A stretch of DNA of 64,000 nt from Ruegeria sp. HKCCD7303 (GTDB taxonomy: Bacteria; Pseudomonadota; Alphaproteobacteria; Rhodobacterales; Rhodobacteraceae). Numbering within the stretch: position 1 is the stretch's first letter; every line of letters begins with the position of its first letter. The position numbers and the translations under genes are program-made. Below, one piece after another: positions 32,825 to 42,137 of this stretch. A model generated the notes under the pieces. The model was not told the origin of the DNA and ran no database searches. It worked only from the letters and a program-made list of their open reading frames with translations. The DNA lies in NCBI RefSeq assembly GCF_013111185.1, contig NZ_WVRE01000005.1, positions 1 to 64,000 of the forward strand, in the 5' to 3' direction.

Positions 32825-33664
32825 ATGGCGTACAAATCTATTCTCACTGTCATGACCGAAACGCAAACGGCTGAGCCTGCATTGGCTCAGGTTATAGCGC
32901 TGGCAGAGTCGCAGGATGCCCATGCCGAGGCGCTGTGCCTTGGTGTCGATCGCAGCCAGACCGGCTATTACTATGCCGGAGCGAACGCCCTGATCGTTCA
33001 GGAGACGCTCAGCCGAGCCAACACCGAGGCGCAGGAGGTGCTGGCATTTGCCCAAGACTATTTGGGTAAATCCGGCGTTCGCTGGTCTGCTGAACATGGT
33101 GTAGCGCAGATCGCTGACATCGGACGCCATGTCGCGCATCGGGCCCGGTTTTCGGATCTTGTGGTTTTACCGCACCCCTATGGAAAAGATCGCGGGGCCG
33201 AAGCTGAACCCATCATCGAGTCCGCAATGTTTGAAGGCCATTGCCCGGTTCTGGTGGTTCCGGACGACACTCCGCCAATGAAAGTGCCACGCAATGTAAT
33301 GATCGCCTGGAATGAAAGCGTCGAGGCGATGTGCGCCGTCCGGCGCGCTCTGCCCTTCCTGAAACAGGCGGAACTGGCCCGCATCGTTGTCATTGATCCT
33401 CCGCGCCACGGCCCTGACCGGTCGGATCCGGGCGGAATGCTGTCTCAGATGCTGGCCCGACACGGGGTCAAGTGTGAGATCGATGTGCTGAGCAAGACCA
33501 TGACGCGCGTGTCAGATATTCTGAACCGTCATGCGTCGGACACGGAATCTGACTTGATCGTAATGGGTGCCTACGGTCACTCGCGCTTCCGCGAAGCAAT
33601 ACTTGGCGGTGCAACCCGCAACATGCTGGAACAATCTTCAGTTCCCGTTTTCCTGGCACACTGA
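32825..33664 (+). CDS. Universal stress protein (UspA family)
   Basis: 279 residues, the length of a tandem-Usp protein. The N-terminal half starts MAYKSILTVMTET. The C-terminal half ends in the nucleotide-binding signature GAYGHSRFREAILGGATRNML with the terminal SVPVFLAH strand. It is soluble and cytoplasmic. It diverges from ccoNOQP across a shared FNR box, suggesting induction under low oxygen. A bidirectional terminator follows. Confidence 0.9.
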   Translation: MAYKSILTVMTETQTAEPALAQVIALAESQDAHAEALCLGVDRSQTGYYYAGANALIVQETLSRANTEAQEVLAFAQDYLGKSGVRWSAEHGVAQIADIGRHVAHRARFSDLVVLPHPYGKDRGAEAEPIIESAMFEGHCPVLVVPDDTPPMKVPRNVMIAWNESVEAMCAVRRALPFLKQAELARIVVIDPPRHGPDRSDPGGMLSQMLARHGVKCEIDVLSKTMTRVSDILNRHASDTESDLIVMGAYGHSRFREAILGGATRNMLEQSSVPVFLAH

Positions 33665-33682
33665 ACTCTGCCAAAAAGTTCG

Positions 33683-33707
33683 AAAGCCGCCCAAGTCGGC
33701 GGCTTTT
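33683..33707. terminator. Bidirectional terminator
   Basis: AAAGCCGCC / GGCGGCTTT stem with a 6-base loop, flanked by A- and T-rich sequence. It lies between the convergent stress protein and GlsB-like genes. Confidence 0.8.
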
Positions 33708-33708
33708 G

Positions 33709-33963
33709 TCATGCCTTTCGGATAAGGCCGATCACAAACAACAGGATCACGGCCCCCACGGTCGCGAAAAAGACCGAGGAAAAGAACCCTCCGCCCACAG
33801 AAAAGCCTAGCGCGGGGAAAATCATGCCTGCCAGAAACGCGCCGACAATTCCGACGATGATGTTCCCCAGCAAACCGAATCCGCGGCCCTCCATGATCTT
33901 TCCCGAAAGCCATCCGGCGATTGCGCCGATAAAAATCATTGCCAAGATGCTGCTAAAAACCAT
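33709..33963 (-). CDS. GlsB/YeaQ/YmgE-family small membrane protein
   Basis: 84 residues with three glycine-rich hydrophobic helices and the family signature GAIAGWLSGKIMEGRGFGLLGNIIVGIVGAF (quoted here by its parts: GAIAGWLSGKI, GFGLLGNIIVGIVG). The family was once called transglycosylase-associated; its members are small stress-linked inner-membrane proteins of unclear role. Downstream of fnrL on the same strand, with a 72-base gap. Confidence 0.9.
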   Translation of the reverse strand: MVFSSILAMIFIGAIAGWLSGKIMEGRGFGLLGNIIVGIVGAFLAGMIFPALGFSVGGGFFSSVFFATVGAVILLFVIGLIRKA

Positions 33964-34035
33964 GCGATGCTCCTGAGTTGTTAAACGCCGCGATCCAAGG
34001 TCACGGCGTTTATCCTATCCCATCGCGCACAAGGA

Positions 34036-34779
34036 TCAGACCAAAAAGCCACCATCCGAGTCGTCGCCAGCTTCTTCCATGAGACGGCCCATATCCGGAA
34101 TGGTCACATGGCGCTTGCCTTCCAGTGTGATCACGCCTTCCTTTTTCAAGGCCGAAATCTGGCGACTCACGGTTTCAAGGGTCAGGCCCAGATAGTCTGC
34201 CATGGCCTCTCGGGTCAGAGGCAGGTCAAACACAATCGGCCCTGCCAGACCCTTCTGGCTAATCGACGCATCCCGGCGCGCAATGATCGACAACAGGCTG
34301 GCGATTTTTTCGCGCGCGGTCTTGCGCCCAAGCACCAGCATCCATTCGCGGGCAGCATCAAGTTCGTCCAGCGTCATCTGCAACAGGCGATGGGCGATAT
34401 GTGGTGTAGTTGCCATCAACTCTTCGAACGGTTTCTTGCGGAAACAGCACATGACGACATCTGTGGTCGCCTGCACATCGTAAGGCGCAACTTCGCGCCC
34501 GGGGCGGCCGACAAAATCACTTGGCAACAGCAAACCCACCATCTGGGTCCGACCATCTTCCATGGTCTGCGTCAACGAAGCGATCCCGGCCACGACCGAG
34601 CCCACAAAATTCATCTGATCGCCCGACCATATGATGGTCTGGCCCGCCTCGAAACTGCGGTAATACTTAATACTTTCAAGCTCTTCCAGCTCATCCGCAT
34701 CGCAACGAGCACAAACTGCGCGATGCCGAATCGGGCAGTCTTCGCAATTGGAATGATCAAACTGTGCTTTTATTGTCAT
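34036..34779 (-). CDS. fnrL: FNR-type oxygen-sensing transcriptional regulator FnrL
   Basis: 247 residues from the ATG at 34779, with GGGG six bases upstream; a GTG four codons earlier is the longer option. Four N-terminal cysteines (12, 15, 23, 26) fit a 4Fe-4S sensor. A cyclic-nucleotide-like beta-roll and a Crp-type helix-turn-helix follow (LTREAMADYLGLTLETVSRQ, near residues 180-200). FnrL activates cbb3 oxidase, heme and other anaerobic genes when oxygen falls. An FNR box about 20 bases before its own start suggests autoregulation. Confidence 0.95.
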   Translation of the reverse strand: MTIKAQFDHSNCEDCPIRHRAVCARCDADELEELESIKYYRSFEAGQTIIWSGDQMNFVGSVVAGIASLTQTMEDGRTQMVGLLLPSDFVGRPGREVAPYDVQATTDVVMCCFRKKPFEELMATTPHIAHRLLQMTLDELDAAREWMLVLGRKTAREKIASLLSIIARRDASISQKGLAGPIVFDLPLTREAMADYLGLTLETVSRQISALKKEGVITLEGKRHVTIPDMGRLMEEAGDDSDGGFLV

Positions 34780-34791
34780 GCGGGTCCCCAC

Positions 34792-34805
34792 TTGATCTCC
34801 ATCAA
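34792..34805. promoter_or_regulatory. FNR/FnrL box between fnrL and hemN
   Basis: TTGAT-CTCC-ATCAA, an exact consensus palindrome. Its centre is about 20 bases before the fnrL start and about 42 bases before the hemN start. The closeness to fnrL suits autorepression. For hemN a -41.5 activator position would put the RNA start at the start codon, so the geometry is unusual. Confidence 0.88.
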
Positions 34806-34840
34806 AGTAACCAAGTCATCTGTCGCCTAAGGGTATCGCC

Positions 34841-36196
34841 ATGATAGTGAAACCACAATTGGCAAAGCTTGGACTTTTTGACGCGAAAGTACCGCGTTAC
34901 ACAAGCTACCCCACCGCCCCCCACTTTAGCAATGATGTGGGAGCAGACTTGTTTGGTGACTGGATTTCGGGGATCAAACCCGGCAGTGCCATTTCCCTGT
35001 ACATCCACGTTCCATTCTGTCGTAGACTGTGCTGGTTCTGTGCTTGCCGGACACAGGGAACCCAAACCGACAACCCTGTGATCGCCTATGTGGACGTTCT
35101 GAAGGCCGAGTTAGACCTGCTTGCAGCACGCCTGCCCAAAGGCGTGGTGCTATCGCGCCTGCACTGGGGTGGCGGTACGCCAACCTTGCTGAACGCGCAG
35201 CTGATGCGCGAATTGGCGCAATATATCCTGGGTATTGTGCCCATGGGGCCTGATGCCGAATTTTCGGTCGAGATTGATCCGAACGAAATTGATGAAGACC
35301 GTCTGGATGCGCTGGCAGAGGCAGGTATGAACCGTGCGTCGATCGGGGTGCAGGATTTCGACGACGAAATTCAGAAAACCATCGGTCGCATCCAAAGCTA
35401 CGACACCACCCGCGACGCCATCGACATGATCCGCGAACGTGGCATTACCAGTTTGAACGCAGATATCCTTTTTGGCCTGCCGCATCAGACAAAGGCCCGG
35501 ATGACCGAAAGCGTGCAGAAGCTGCTGTCGCTCAGCCCGGATCGCGTGGCTTTGTATGGCTACGCACATGTGCCTTGGATGGCGAAGCGCCAACAGATGA
35601 TCCCGTCCGACGCGCTTCCCACGCCGGAACAACGGCTCGAGCTGTTCGATACCGCCCGCCGTCTGTTCCTGTGGGACAACTATGCCGAAATTGGCATCGA
35701 CCATTTCGCCATACAAGATGACGGTCTGACCCGTGCCCTGCACGCGGGACGTCTAAAGCGTAACTTCCAAGGGTATACCGACGATCAGGCCGATGTTCTG
35801 ATTGGCGTCGGGGCCAGTTCGATCTCGCGCTTTCCGCAAGGCTATGCGCAGAACGCCTCGGCCACCTCGGCCCATGCCAAAGCGGTTCGCGACGGGCAGT
35901 TTTCGACCGCCCGCGGGCACCTGTTCAAGGGTCAGGACATTTTGCGCGCGCGCCTGATCGAGGCGCTGATGTGCGATTTTAAGATCAACAGTGCCGAAAT
36001 CCTGCGCGACCACGACATCTCGGCCGCCGCGTTGAATGACATGTATCATTCCGCCAATGCCGCATTCGACGGGCTGTTGCGGATCACCGAAGACGGGCTT
36101 TTCATCCCGCCCGAGGCACGCGCCCTGACCCGGATGATCGCCCGCAGCTTTGACGCCTATGACCTGAGCAAGGCAGGCCACAGCTCGGCGATCTGA
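34841..36196 (+). CDS. hemN: Oxygen-independent coproporphyrinogen III dehydrogenase
   Basis: 451-residue radical SAM enzyme. The cluster motif CRRLCWFC (C60, C64, C67) sits in YIHVPFCRRLCWFCACR, the true HemN form with an extra Cys at 69. It converts coproporphyrinogen III to protoporphyrinogen IX without oxygen. AGGG lies seven bases before the ATG. Divergent from fnrL across a shared FNR box, consistent with induction under oxygen limitation and with heme supply for the cbb3 oxidase nearby. Confidence 0.96.
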   Translation: MIVKPQLAKLGLFDAKVPRYTSYPTAPHFSNDVGADLFGDWISGIKPGSAISLYIHVPFCRRLCWFCACRTQGTQTDNPVIAYVDVLKAELDLLAARLPKGVVLSRLHWGGGTPTLLNAQLMRELAQYILGIVPMGPDAEFSVEIDPNEIDEDRLDALAEAGMNRASIGVQDFDDEIQKTIGRIQSYDTTRDAIDMIRERGITSLNADILFGLPHQTKARMTESVQKLLSLSPDRVALYGYAHVPWMAKRQQMIPSDALPTPEQRLELFDTARRLFLWDNYAEIGIDHFAIQDDGLTRALHAGRLKRNFQGYTDDQADVLIGVGASSISRFPQGYAQNASATSAHAKAVRDGQFSTARGHLFKGQDILRARLIEALMCDFKINSAEILRDHDISAAALNDMYHSANAAFDGLLRITEDGLFIPPEARALTRMIARSFDAYDLSKAGHSSAI

Positions 36197-36205
36197 TCTC
36201 TTCTT

Positions 36206-36229
36206 CTGCGGGCCTCGCCGGGCCCGCAG
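36206..36229. other. GC-rich hairpin after hemN
   Basis: CTGCGGGCC / GGCCCGCAG, 9 bp with a 6-base loop, ten bases past the hemN stop. No U-tract. Possibly a 3' stabilising structure or weak terminator between hemN and the EF-G-like gene. Confidence 0.4.
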
Positions 36230-36407
36230 GCCACTGGGCACAACGGGGGCTTGACGCGCGCCTGCGCTTTTCTCCACACTCAAGGGGCAGACTGGCCATC
36301 CATTCTGCGCCCTGAGGCGGGCAAATACAGACGGTCCTTGCCGACGAAAAAGCGGCGGACGCCCCTTTCGTGCAGCCATTCTGCAACCTGAAAGAGGGAC
36401 AACACTA

Positions 36408-38336
36408 ATGCGCGTTTTCACCGTCCTCGGGCCCAGCCAATCGGGCAAAACTACCCTGGTCGAGGCCATCAGCCGCCTCGACGGGCGCCCCACAACATTC
36501 GATGTTTCCGGAACCGTGCATTTGCACGGTTTTTCTTACCTGGACGAGCCTTGGTGTTCGATCGACGTAGATGGCGGCGGCGATGCGCTGGCCTATGTCG
36601 GGCCTGCAATGGCCATCTCGGACGCGGCGGTCGTGGTTGTGCCCCCCGATCCCAATGCTGCCGTTCTGTGCGCCCCTTACCTTCGACTGGTGGAAGAAGC
36701 GGGCATCCCCTGCTTTCTATTCATCAACCGCATGGATAATCCCAATGGGCGCATCCGCGACATCATCGCAGCACTGCAAACGTACTGCACCCATCATATC
36801 GCCCTGCGTCAGGTGCCAATCCGCGAAGGAGACACGATCATCGGCGCGGTTGATCTGATTTCTGAACGGGCCTGGAAGTATCAAGAGGGCCAACCCTCGG
36901 CCCTGATCGAGTTGCCTCAATCCGTGGAAGACCGAGAGCAGGAAGCGCGCACCGAGTTACTGGAAACTCTGTCTGATTTTGACGACCATCTGTTGGAGCA
37001 GCTGATCGAAGACAAGCAGCCCCCCAGCGACGAGGTTTATGACCTGGCCGCGCAAGTCTTGCAAAACCACCAGTTGATTCCAGCATGCCTGGGTGCCGCG
37101 AGCCATGGTAACGGGCTAACGCGGTTGATGAAGGCGCTGCGGCACGAAGCGCCTGAATTTGATATCGCCGCCGGGCGGGACGAAGCCGCCGACAGTGCCC
37201 GAGCCATTGCCGGTTTTGCAGATGTCAAAAAGCACATCGGAAAGATCGTTGTTCTGCGCGGGCTTGGGGATGGCGTCAAAGCGCATGAAGCTTTGGGCGG
37301 TGAGACCGTTGGCAATCTGACAACGCTTGATGCCAAGACCCAAATCGCAACGCTGGAAGCCGGGCAGATTGGTCTGGCGGTCAAATCCGACCACCTCAAC
37401 CCCGGCTATATCTACGACAGCAATTCTGCGACTGAACTGCCGGAATGGGCGGCCTCGCACCCGGTCGCGCATCGTCAGATCGTCTCACCCGCGCATGAGC
37501 GGGACGATGTGCGCCTGTCCAACGCCCTAAGCCGTCTGGCCGAAATCGACCCCGGTCTGCACCTGCAACAGGATGAACTGAGCGGCCATTCGATCCTTGG
37601 ATCGCAAGGCCCGCAACACATGCGCCGTGTGACCGCGAAGCTGGCCGAGGATTTTGGGATCGAGATTGAAGCGGATCAGGTCGAAACCGCCTATCGCGAA
37701 ACCATCCGCGCGCCCATCGAACATCGGCACCGTCATCGCAAACAATCCGGCGGCGCCGGACAGTTTGCGGATGTGGTGATCTCGGTCGCACCCCTGCCTC
37801 GCGGGTCGGGGTTCCAGTTCGAAGAGGTGGTTAAAGGCGGTGCTGTGCCCAGGAACTATATCCCGTCCGTGGAACACGGTGCCAAGGACGCGCTGGAGCA
37901 AGGCCCCGAGGGTTTCCCCGTGGTCGACGTCAAAGTCACGCTGAGCGACGGTAAACACCATAACGTGGACAGTTCGGATTATGCGTTCCGAACCGCAGGA
38001 AAGAACGCGGTGCGTGAAGCGCTACCTCAGGCCAAGCCAGTGGTTTTGCAACCGATGCTGAACGCCGAGATTCACCTGCCATCGGACTTTGTGGGCGATC
38101 TCGTGCCAACGATCAGTTCGCTGCAAGGGCAGGTTCTAGGATTTGAAGGCAACCCAAACGCGTCGGGATGGGAGATCTTCAACGCCCAGATCCCCGCCGT
38201 GACCGAGGATGAACTGCATCGCACCCTTGCCAGTGCCACGCGCGGAACCGGGTGGGTCAAGCTGACCTTTGATCACTACGAAGAACTGCGCGGGCCAGTA
38301 CCGAAAGCTGCGACCAAAGAAAAGGCAAGCGCGTAA
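36408..38336 (+). CDS. Elongation factor G-like protein with a degenerate GTPase core
   Basis: 642 residues, shorter than EF-G (705 here). Domains II-V are recognisable, for example HRHRKQSGGAGQFADVVI and VKGGAVPRNYIPSVEHG. The P-loop GPSQSGKTT (8-16) is kept and G4 reads NRMD (107-110). The switch I segment with RGIT is missing, however, and the DTPGHxDF motif is replaced by DVDGGGD (53-59). GTP hydrolysis is therefore doubtful. Such EF-G-like paralogues are common in Rhodobacteraceae but their role is not known to me. AGGGA lies eight bases before the ATG. Confidence 0.85.
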   Translation: MRVFTVLGPSQSGKTTLVEAISRLDGRPTTFDVSGTVHLHGFSYLDEPWCSIDVDGGGDALAYVGPAMAISDAAVVVVPPDPNAAVLCAPYLRLVEEAGIPCFLFINRMDNPNGRIRDIIAALQTYCTHHIALRQVPIREGDTIIGAVDLISERAWKYQEGQPSALIELPQSVEDREQEARTELLETLSDFDDHLLEQLIEDKQPPSDEVYDLAAQVLQNHQLIPACLGAASHGNGLTRLMKALRHEAPEFDIAAGRDEAADSARAIAGFADVKKHIGKIVVLRGLGDGVKAHEALGGETVGNLTTLDAKTQIATLEAGQIGLAVKSDHLNPGYIYDSNSATELPEWAASHPVAHRQIVSPAHERDDVRLSNALSRLAEIDPGLHLQQDELSGHSILGSQGPQHMRRVTAKLAEDFGIEIEADQVETAYRETIRAPIEHRHRHRKQSGGAGQFADVVISVAPLPRGSGFQFEEVVKGGAVPRNYIPSVEHGAKDALEQGPEGFPVVDVKVTLSDGKHHNVDSSDYAFRTAGKNAVREALPQAKPVVLQPMLNAEIHLPSDFVGDLVPTISSLQGQVLGFEGNPNASGWEIFNAQIPAVTEDELHRTLASATRGTGWVKLTFDHYEELRGPVPKAATKEKASA

Positions 38337-38348
38337 TGGCCAGAGGAA

Positions 38349-38370
38349 GGCGGGCTGATCTCAGCCCGCC
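38349..38370. terminator. Hairpin between convergent genes
   Basis: GGCGGGCTG / CAGCCCGCC (9 bp, loop ATCT), overlapping the stop codon of the minus-strand ABC ATPase gene and 13 bases after the EF-G-like stop. It lacks a U-tract, so termination would be weak or Rho-assisted. Confidence 0.5.
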
Positions 38371-39938
38371 GCTGCAATCAGCTCGCGGGTATAGTCGGTC
38401 TGGGCGTTTTCGAACAATGCCTCGGCCGCACCCATTTCCACCACATCCCCATTTCGCATGACGATCACGTTGTGCGACATCGCCCGTACGACTTTCAGGT
38501 CGTGGCTGATGAACAGATAGGCCAACCCGTATTTCTTCTGCAGATCGCGCAGCAGATCAACGATCTGAACCTGCACCGTCATGTCCAGCGCGCTGGTCGG
38601 TTCGTCCAACACCAGCAGTTTGGGCCGCAAAACCATCGCGCGCGCAATGGCGATACGCTGGCGCTGTCCGCCTGAGAACTCGTGCGGATACCGGTCCATC
38701 GCCGCAGGATCCAGCCCCACTTCGGTCATCACCTCGGCGACCAGCTCACGCGGGGCGCGGTGAGGGTCAATGTTGTGAATGGCAAGACCTTCCGCGATGA
38801 TCTGCTGACAGGTCATGCGTGGGCTAAGGCTGCCGAACGGGTCTTGAAACACGATCTGCATATCTTTGCGCAATCTGCGTAATTCGCGGGTAGACCATCT
38901 TCGCACATCCTGATCGCGGAAGGTGATGCCGCCTTCGGACGCAATGAGGCGCATGATCGCCAGCGCCAGCGTAGTCTTGCCCGAACCGCTTTCGCCGACG
39001 ATTCCCAAAGTCTCACCCGCGCGTACACTCAGCGTGGCGTCATTCACCGCCTTCACATAGCCAACAGTACGCTTCAGAAATCCGCGCTGGATTTGGAACC
39101 AGACCTTCAGGTGATCGGTGCGCGCGACCTCTTCCGCGTCTGAGGCAACCGGTTCGGGCTGACCCGAAGGTTCCGCGGCCAAAAGTTTCCGGGTATAGGG
39201 ATGCTGTGGGTTGTCAAAGATGTCCTGCGTGACACCGGTTTCGACAATCTCACCATCCTTCATCACACAAACGCGGTCGGCAATCCGGCGTACGATACCC
39301 AGATCATGGGTGATGAACAGCATCCCCATATTCTCGGATTTCTGCAATTCGGCCAACAACTCGAGTATCTGCGCCTGAATGGTCACATCCAACGCCGTTG
39401 TCGGTTCATCGGCAATCAAAATGTCCGGCTTGTTGGCCAGCGCCATTGCGATCATCACCCGCTGTCTTTGTCCACCAGACAACTGGTGGGGGTGGCTGTC
39501 CAACCTGTCCTCGGGGTCGCGGATACCAACCTTGGTCAGTAGCTCCAAAATCCGCCCCCGCGCCGCGTCACCGGTTACCCCCTGATGCAGCGCCAGCGAT
39601 TCCGCCATTTGCTTTTGAATCGTGTGCAGCGGGTTCAGCGAGGTCATTGGCTCCTGAAAGATGAAGCTTATGTCATTGCCGCGTACATCCATCAGGTGTT
39701 GTTCCGAGGCGCCAATCATCTCTTGCCCATCATAGGTCACCGATCCTTCAACCAGCGCACTGTCACCCAGCAGCGACACTGTCGACAAAGCCGTTACGGA
39801 TTTGCCTGAGCCGGATTCGCCCACCAACGCAACGGTTTCACCCCGATCCACGGTAAAAGACACGCCTTTGACAGCAGCACTGACCTGACCGTCCTGCCGG
39901 AACGAGACCTTGAGGTTGTTCACATCCAGCAAGCTCAT
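38361..39938 (-). CDS. yejF: Peptide ABC transporter, fused ATP-binding protein (YejF type)
   Basis: 525 residues holding two complete ABC domains. First: Walker [10 protein letters not shown], signature LSGGQRQR, Walker [13 protein letters not shown]. Second: [29 protein letters not shown]. This fused DppD-DppF layout is the YejF type. It energises import through YejB/YejE. It overlaps yejE by four bases. Substrate by analogy: oligopeptides or microcin C-like peptides. Confidence 0.9.
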   Translation of the reverse strand: MSLLDVNNLKVSFRQDGQVSAAVKGVSFTVDRGETVALVGESGSGKSVTALSTVSLLGDSALVEGSVTYDGQEMIGASEQHLMDVRGNDISFIFQEPMTSLNPLHTIQKQMAESLALHQGVTGDAARGRILELLTKVGIRDPEDRLDSHPHQLSGGQRQRVMIAMALANKPDILIADEPTTALDVTIQAQILELLAELQKSENMGMLFITHDLGIVRRIADRVCVMKDGEIVETGVTQDIFDNPQHPYTRKLLAAEPSGQPEPVASDAEEVARTDHLKVWFQIQRGFLKRTVGYVKAVNDATLSVRAGETLGIVGESGSGKTTLALAIMRLIASEGGITFRDQDVRRWSTRELRRLRKDMQIVFQDPFGSLSPRMTCQQIIAEGLAIHNIDPHRAPRELVAEVMTEVGLDPAAMDRYPHEFSGGQRQRIAIARAMVLRPKLLVLDEPTSALDMTVQVQIVDLLRDLQKKYGLAYLFISHDLKVVRAMSHNVIVMRNGDVVEMGAAEALFENAQTDYTRELIAAAG

Positions 39939-41041
39939 GAGAAGGTCTTTCTAGGATCAAACGCATCCCGCACGCCCTCGAAAATGAAGACCAGCAGCGA
40001 CAGCATGATGGCAAAGGTGAAAAAGGCAGTGAAAGCCAGCCACGGGGCTTGCAGGTTTTGTTTTGCCTGCAAGGTCAGCTCTCCCAAAGACGGGGCCGAA
40101 GATGGCAATCCAAAGCCCAGATAATCCAGCGAGGCGAGACCGCCGATGGTTCCGGTGACAATGAAGGGCATGAACGTCAGAGTGGCCACCATTGCATTGG
40201 GCAGCATATGGCGGAACATGATGGTCATGTTGCCGACGCCCAGCGCACGCGCCGCGCGCACATATTCAAGGTTCCGGGCCCTCAGGAATTCCGCGCGTAC
40301 GACACCGACCAGTCCTGTCCAACTGAACAGGATCATCAACGCTACCAGCAGCCAGAAACTTCGGCCCAGAACAGCGAACATGATGATGATCACATATAAC
40401 GAAGGCGTCGCTGACCAGATCTCGATGATCCGTTGAAAGATCAGATCCAACCAACCGCCGAAGAACCCTTGAATGGCACCAGCGAAAATGCCGATCAGGC
40501 TGGCGGCACCGGTCACAAGCAGTGTGAACAGGATCGACAACCGGAACCCGTATATCACGCGTGCCAGCACATCGCGTTTGGTGTCATCCGTGCCCAACAG
40601 ATTCTGACCGTTAGGCGGCAAAGGCGCAGCCCCAGGTCGGTCTACCGATGTGTTGAAGGAGTATGGGATCAGCGGCCAAAGCGCCCAGCCACGCTCGAAC
40701 CCTTCCGACTGGAATGTCCCGGCGTCGATTTGTTCTATAATGCCTTCGGGATCGTCGAAACACTCTTCCAGTCCGCCACTGTCGATCAGGCATTGAACTT
40801 CGGGATCGCGATAAATGGCTTCCGTCTGGAAATCGCCACCAAATTCCGTTTCCGCATAGAAATTGAAGATCGGCGTATAGAACTCACCCCGGTACTTCAC
40901 GAGGATAGGTTTGTCATTTGCGATAAACTCGGCGCATAGGGAAAGGCCAAACAGAACCGAGAATATGATGAGCGACCAGAACGCGCGCCGGTTGCGACAG
41001 AAGTTGTTCCAGCGACGCTGGTTCAGAGGGGAGAGCGCCAT
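39935..41041 (-). CDS. yejE: Peptide ABC transporter permease (YejE type)
   Basis: 368 residues. An N-terminal membrane helix is followed by a long periplasmic loop (about 40-160), typical of YejE. The binding-protein-dependent permease domain contains GVVRAEFLRARNLEYVRAARALG (EAA-like loop). The gene directly abuts yejB and overlaps yejF by four bases. Confidence 0.9.
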   Translation of the reverse strand: MALSPLNQRRWNNFCRNRRAFWSLIIFSVLFGLSLCAEFIANDKPILVKYRGEFYTPIFNFYAETEFGGDFQTEAIYRDPEVQCLIDSGGLEECFDDPEGIIEQIDAGTFQSEGFERGWALWPLIPYSFNTSVDRPGAAPLPPNGQNLLGTDDTKRDVLARVIYGFRLSILFTLLVTGAASLIGIFAGAIQGFFGGWLDLIFQRIIEIWSATPSLYVIIIMFAVLGRSFWLLVALMILFSWTGLVGVVRAEFLRARNLEYVRAARALGVGNMTIMFRHMLPNAMVATLTFMPFIVTGTIGGLASLDYLGFGLPSSAPSLGELTLQAKQNLQAPWLAFTAFFTFAIMLSLLVFIFEGVRDAFDPRKTFS

Positions 41042-42136
41042 TTACCCCTCCCGCTTTTCAAAGTCGATGCGCGGATCGACCAGCACATACATAAGATCGC
41101 TAATGATACCAACGACCAGCCCCATCAGGCCGAAGATGAAGAGGGTGCCGAAAATCACCGGGTAATCGCGCGCCACGGCTGCCTCGAATCCCAGACGGCC
41201 CAGACCGTCCAGCGAGAAAATGGTCTCGATGATGATCGACCCACCAAAGAACACGCCGATGAACACAGCAGGAAAGCCCGCGATCACGATCAGCATCGCG
41301 TTGCGGAAAACATGACCATACAGCACCTTTCGCTCGCTCAGCCCCTTTGCGCGGGCCGTCATGACATATTGTTTCTTGATTTCATCCAGAAACGAGTTCT
41401 TGGTCAGCAATGTCAGTGTCGCAAAAGCCGAGATCGTGAGCGCAATGGTCGGCAGCGCAATATGCCAGAAGTAGTCCGCTATCTTGCCGAAGAGGCTCAG
41501 GCTCTCCCAATTGTCCGAGGTCAGCCCACGCAGAGGGAAGATCTGCCAATACGACCCACCCGCGAACAACACCAGAAGCAGGATGGCAAACAGAAAGCCC
41601 GGAATCGCATAGGCCACAATGATCGCCCCGCTGGTCCAGGTATCGAACTGTGATCCATCTTTGATCGCTTTGCGAATGCCCAGCGGAATAGAAACCAGAT
41701 AAGCAATCAGGGTCGACCACAGACCCAATGAGATTGAAACCGGCATCTTTTCAAGCACCAGATCAATCACACTGATCGAACGGAAATAACTCTCGCCGAA
41801 GTCCAGCGTCAGATAGTTGCCCATCATAATCAGGAACCGCTCCAAAGGCGGTTTGTCGAAACCGAATTCTTTTTCAAGTTCAGCGATGAATTCGGGCGGC
41901 AGACCCCGTGCGCCGACATATTTGTCGTCGAAAACACCACCAGCGGGTTCAGAACCTGCGCCAGCATCACCCCCGCCCGCAAATCCTGCAAAAACATCCC
42001 CCTGACCTTCGATCTGCGCGATGATCTGTTCGACCGGTCCACCCGGCACGAATTGTACCAGCGTGAAGTTGACGATCATGATGCCCAAAAGGGTTGGAAT
42101 GATCAGCAACAAGCGTCTTAGAATATAGGCGCCCAT
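41042..42136 (-). CDS. yejB: Peptide ABC transporter permease (YejB type)
   Basis: 364 residues. [37 protein letters not shown] at the start (given here as family-typical features: [12 protein letters not shown] and FVPGGPVE) is characteristic of DppB/YejB permeases. A periplasmic insert rich in Gly/Ala spans about 45-75. The cytoplasmic EAA-like loop carries [23 protein letters not shown]. It starts one base after yejA ends. Confidence 0.9.
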   Translation of the reverse strand: MGAYILRRLLLIIPTLLGIMIVNFTLVQFVPGGPVEQIIAQIEGQGDVFAGFAGGGDAGAGSEPAGGVFDDKYVGARGLPPEFIAELEKEFGFDKPPLERFLIMMGNYLTLDFGESYFRSISVIDLVLEKMPVSISLGLWSTLIAYLVSIPLGIRKAIKDGSQFDTWTSGAIIVAYAIPGFLFAILLLVLFAGGSYWQIFPLRGLTSDNWESLSLFGKIADYFWHIALPTIALTISAFATLTLLTKNSFLDEIKKQYVMTARAKGLSERKVLYGHVFRNAMLIVIAGFPAVFIGVFFGGSIIIETIFSLDGLGRLGFEAAVARDYPVIFGTLFIFGLMGLVVGIISDLMYVLVDPRIDFEKREG

Positions 42137-42137
42137 G

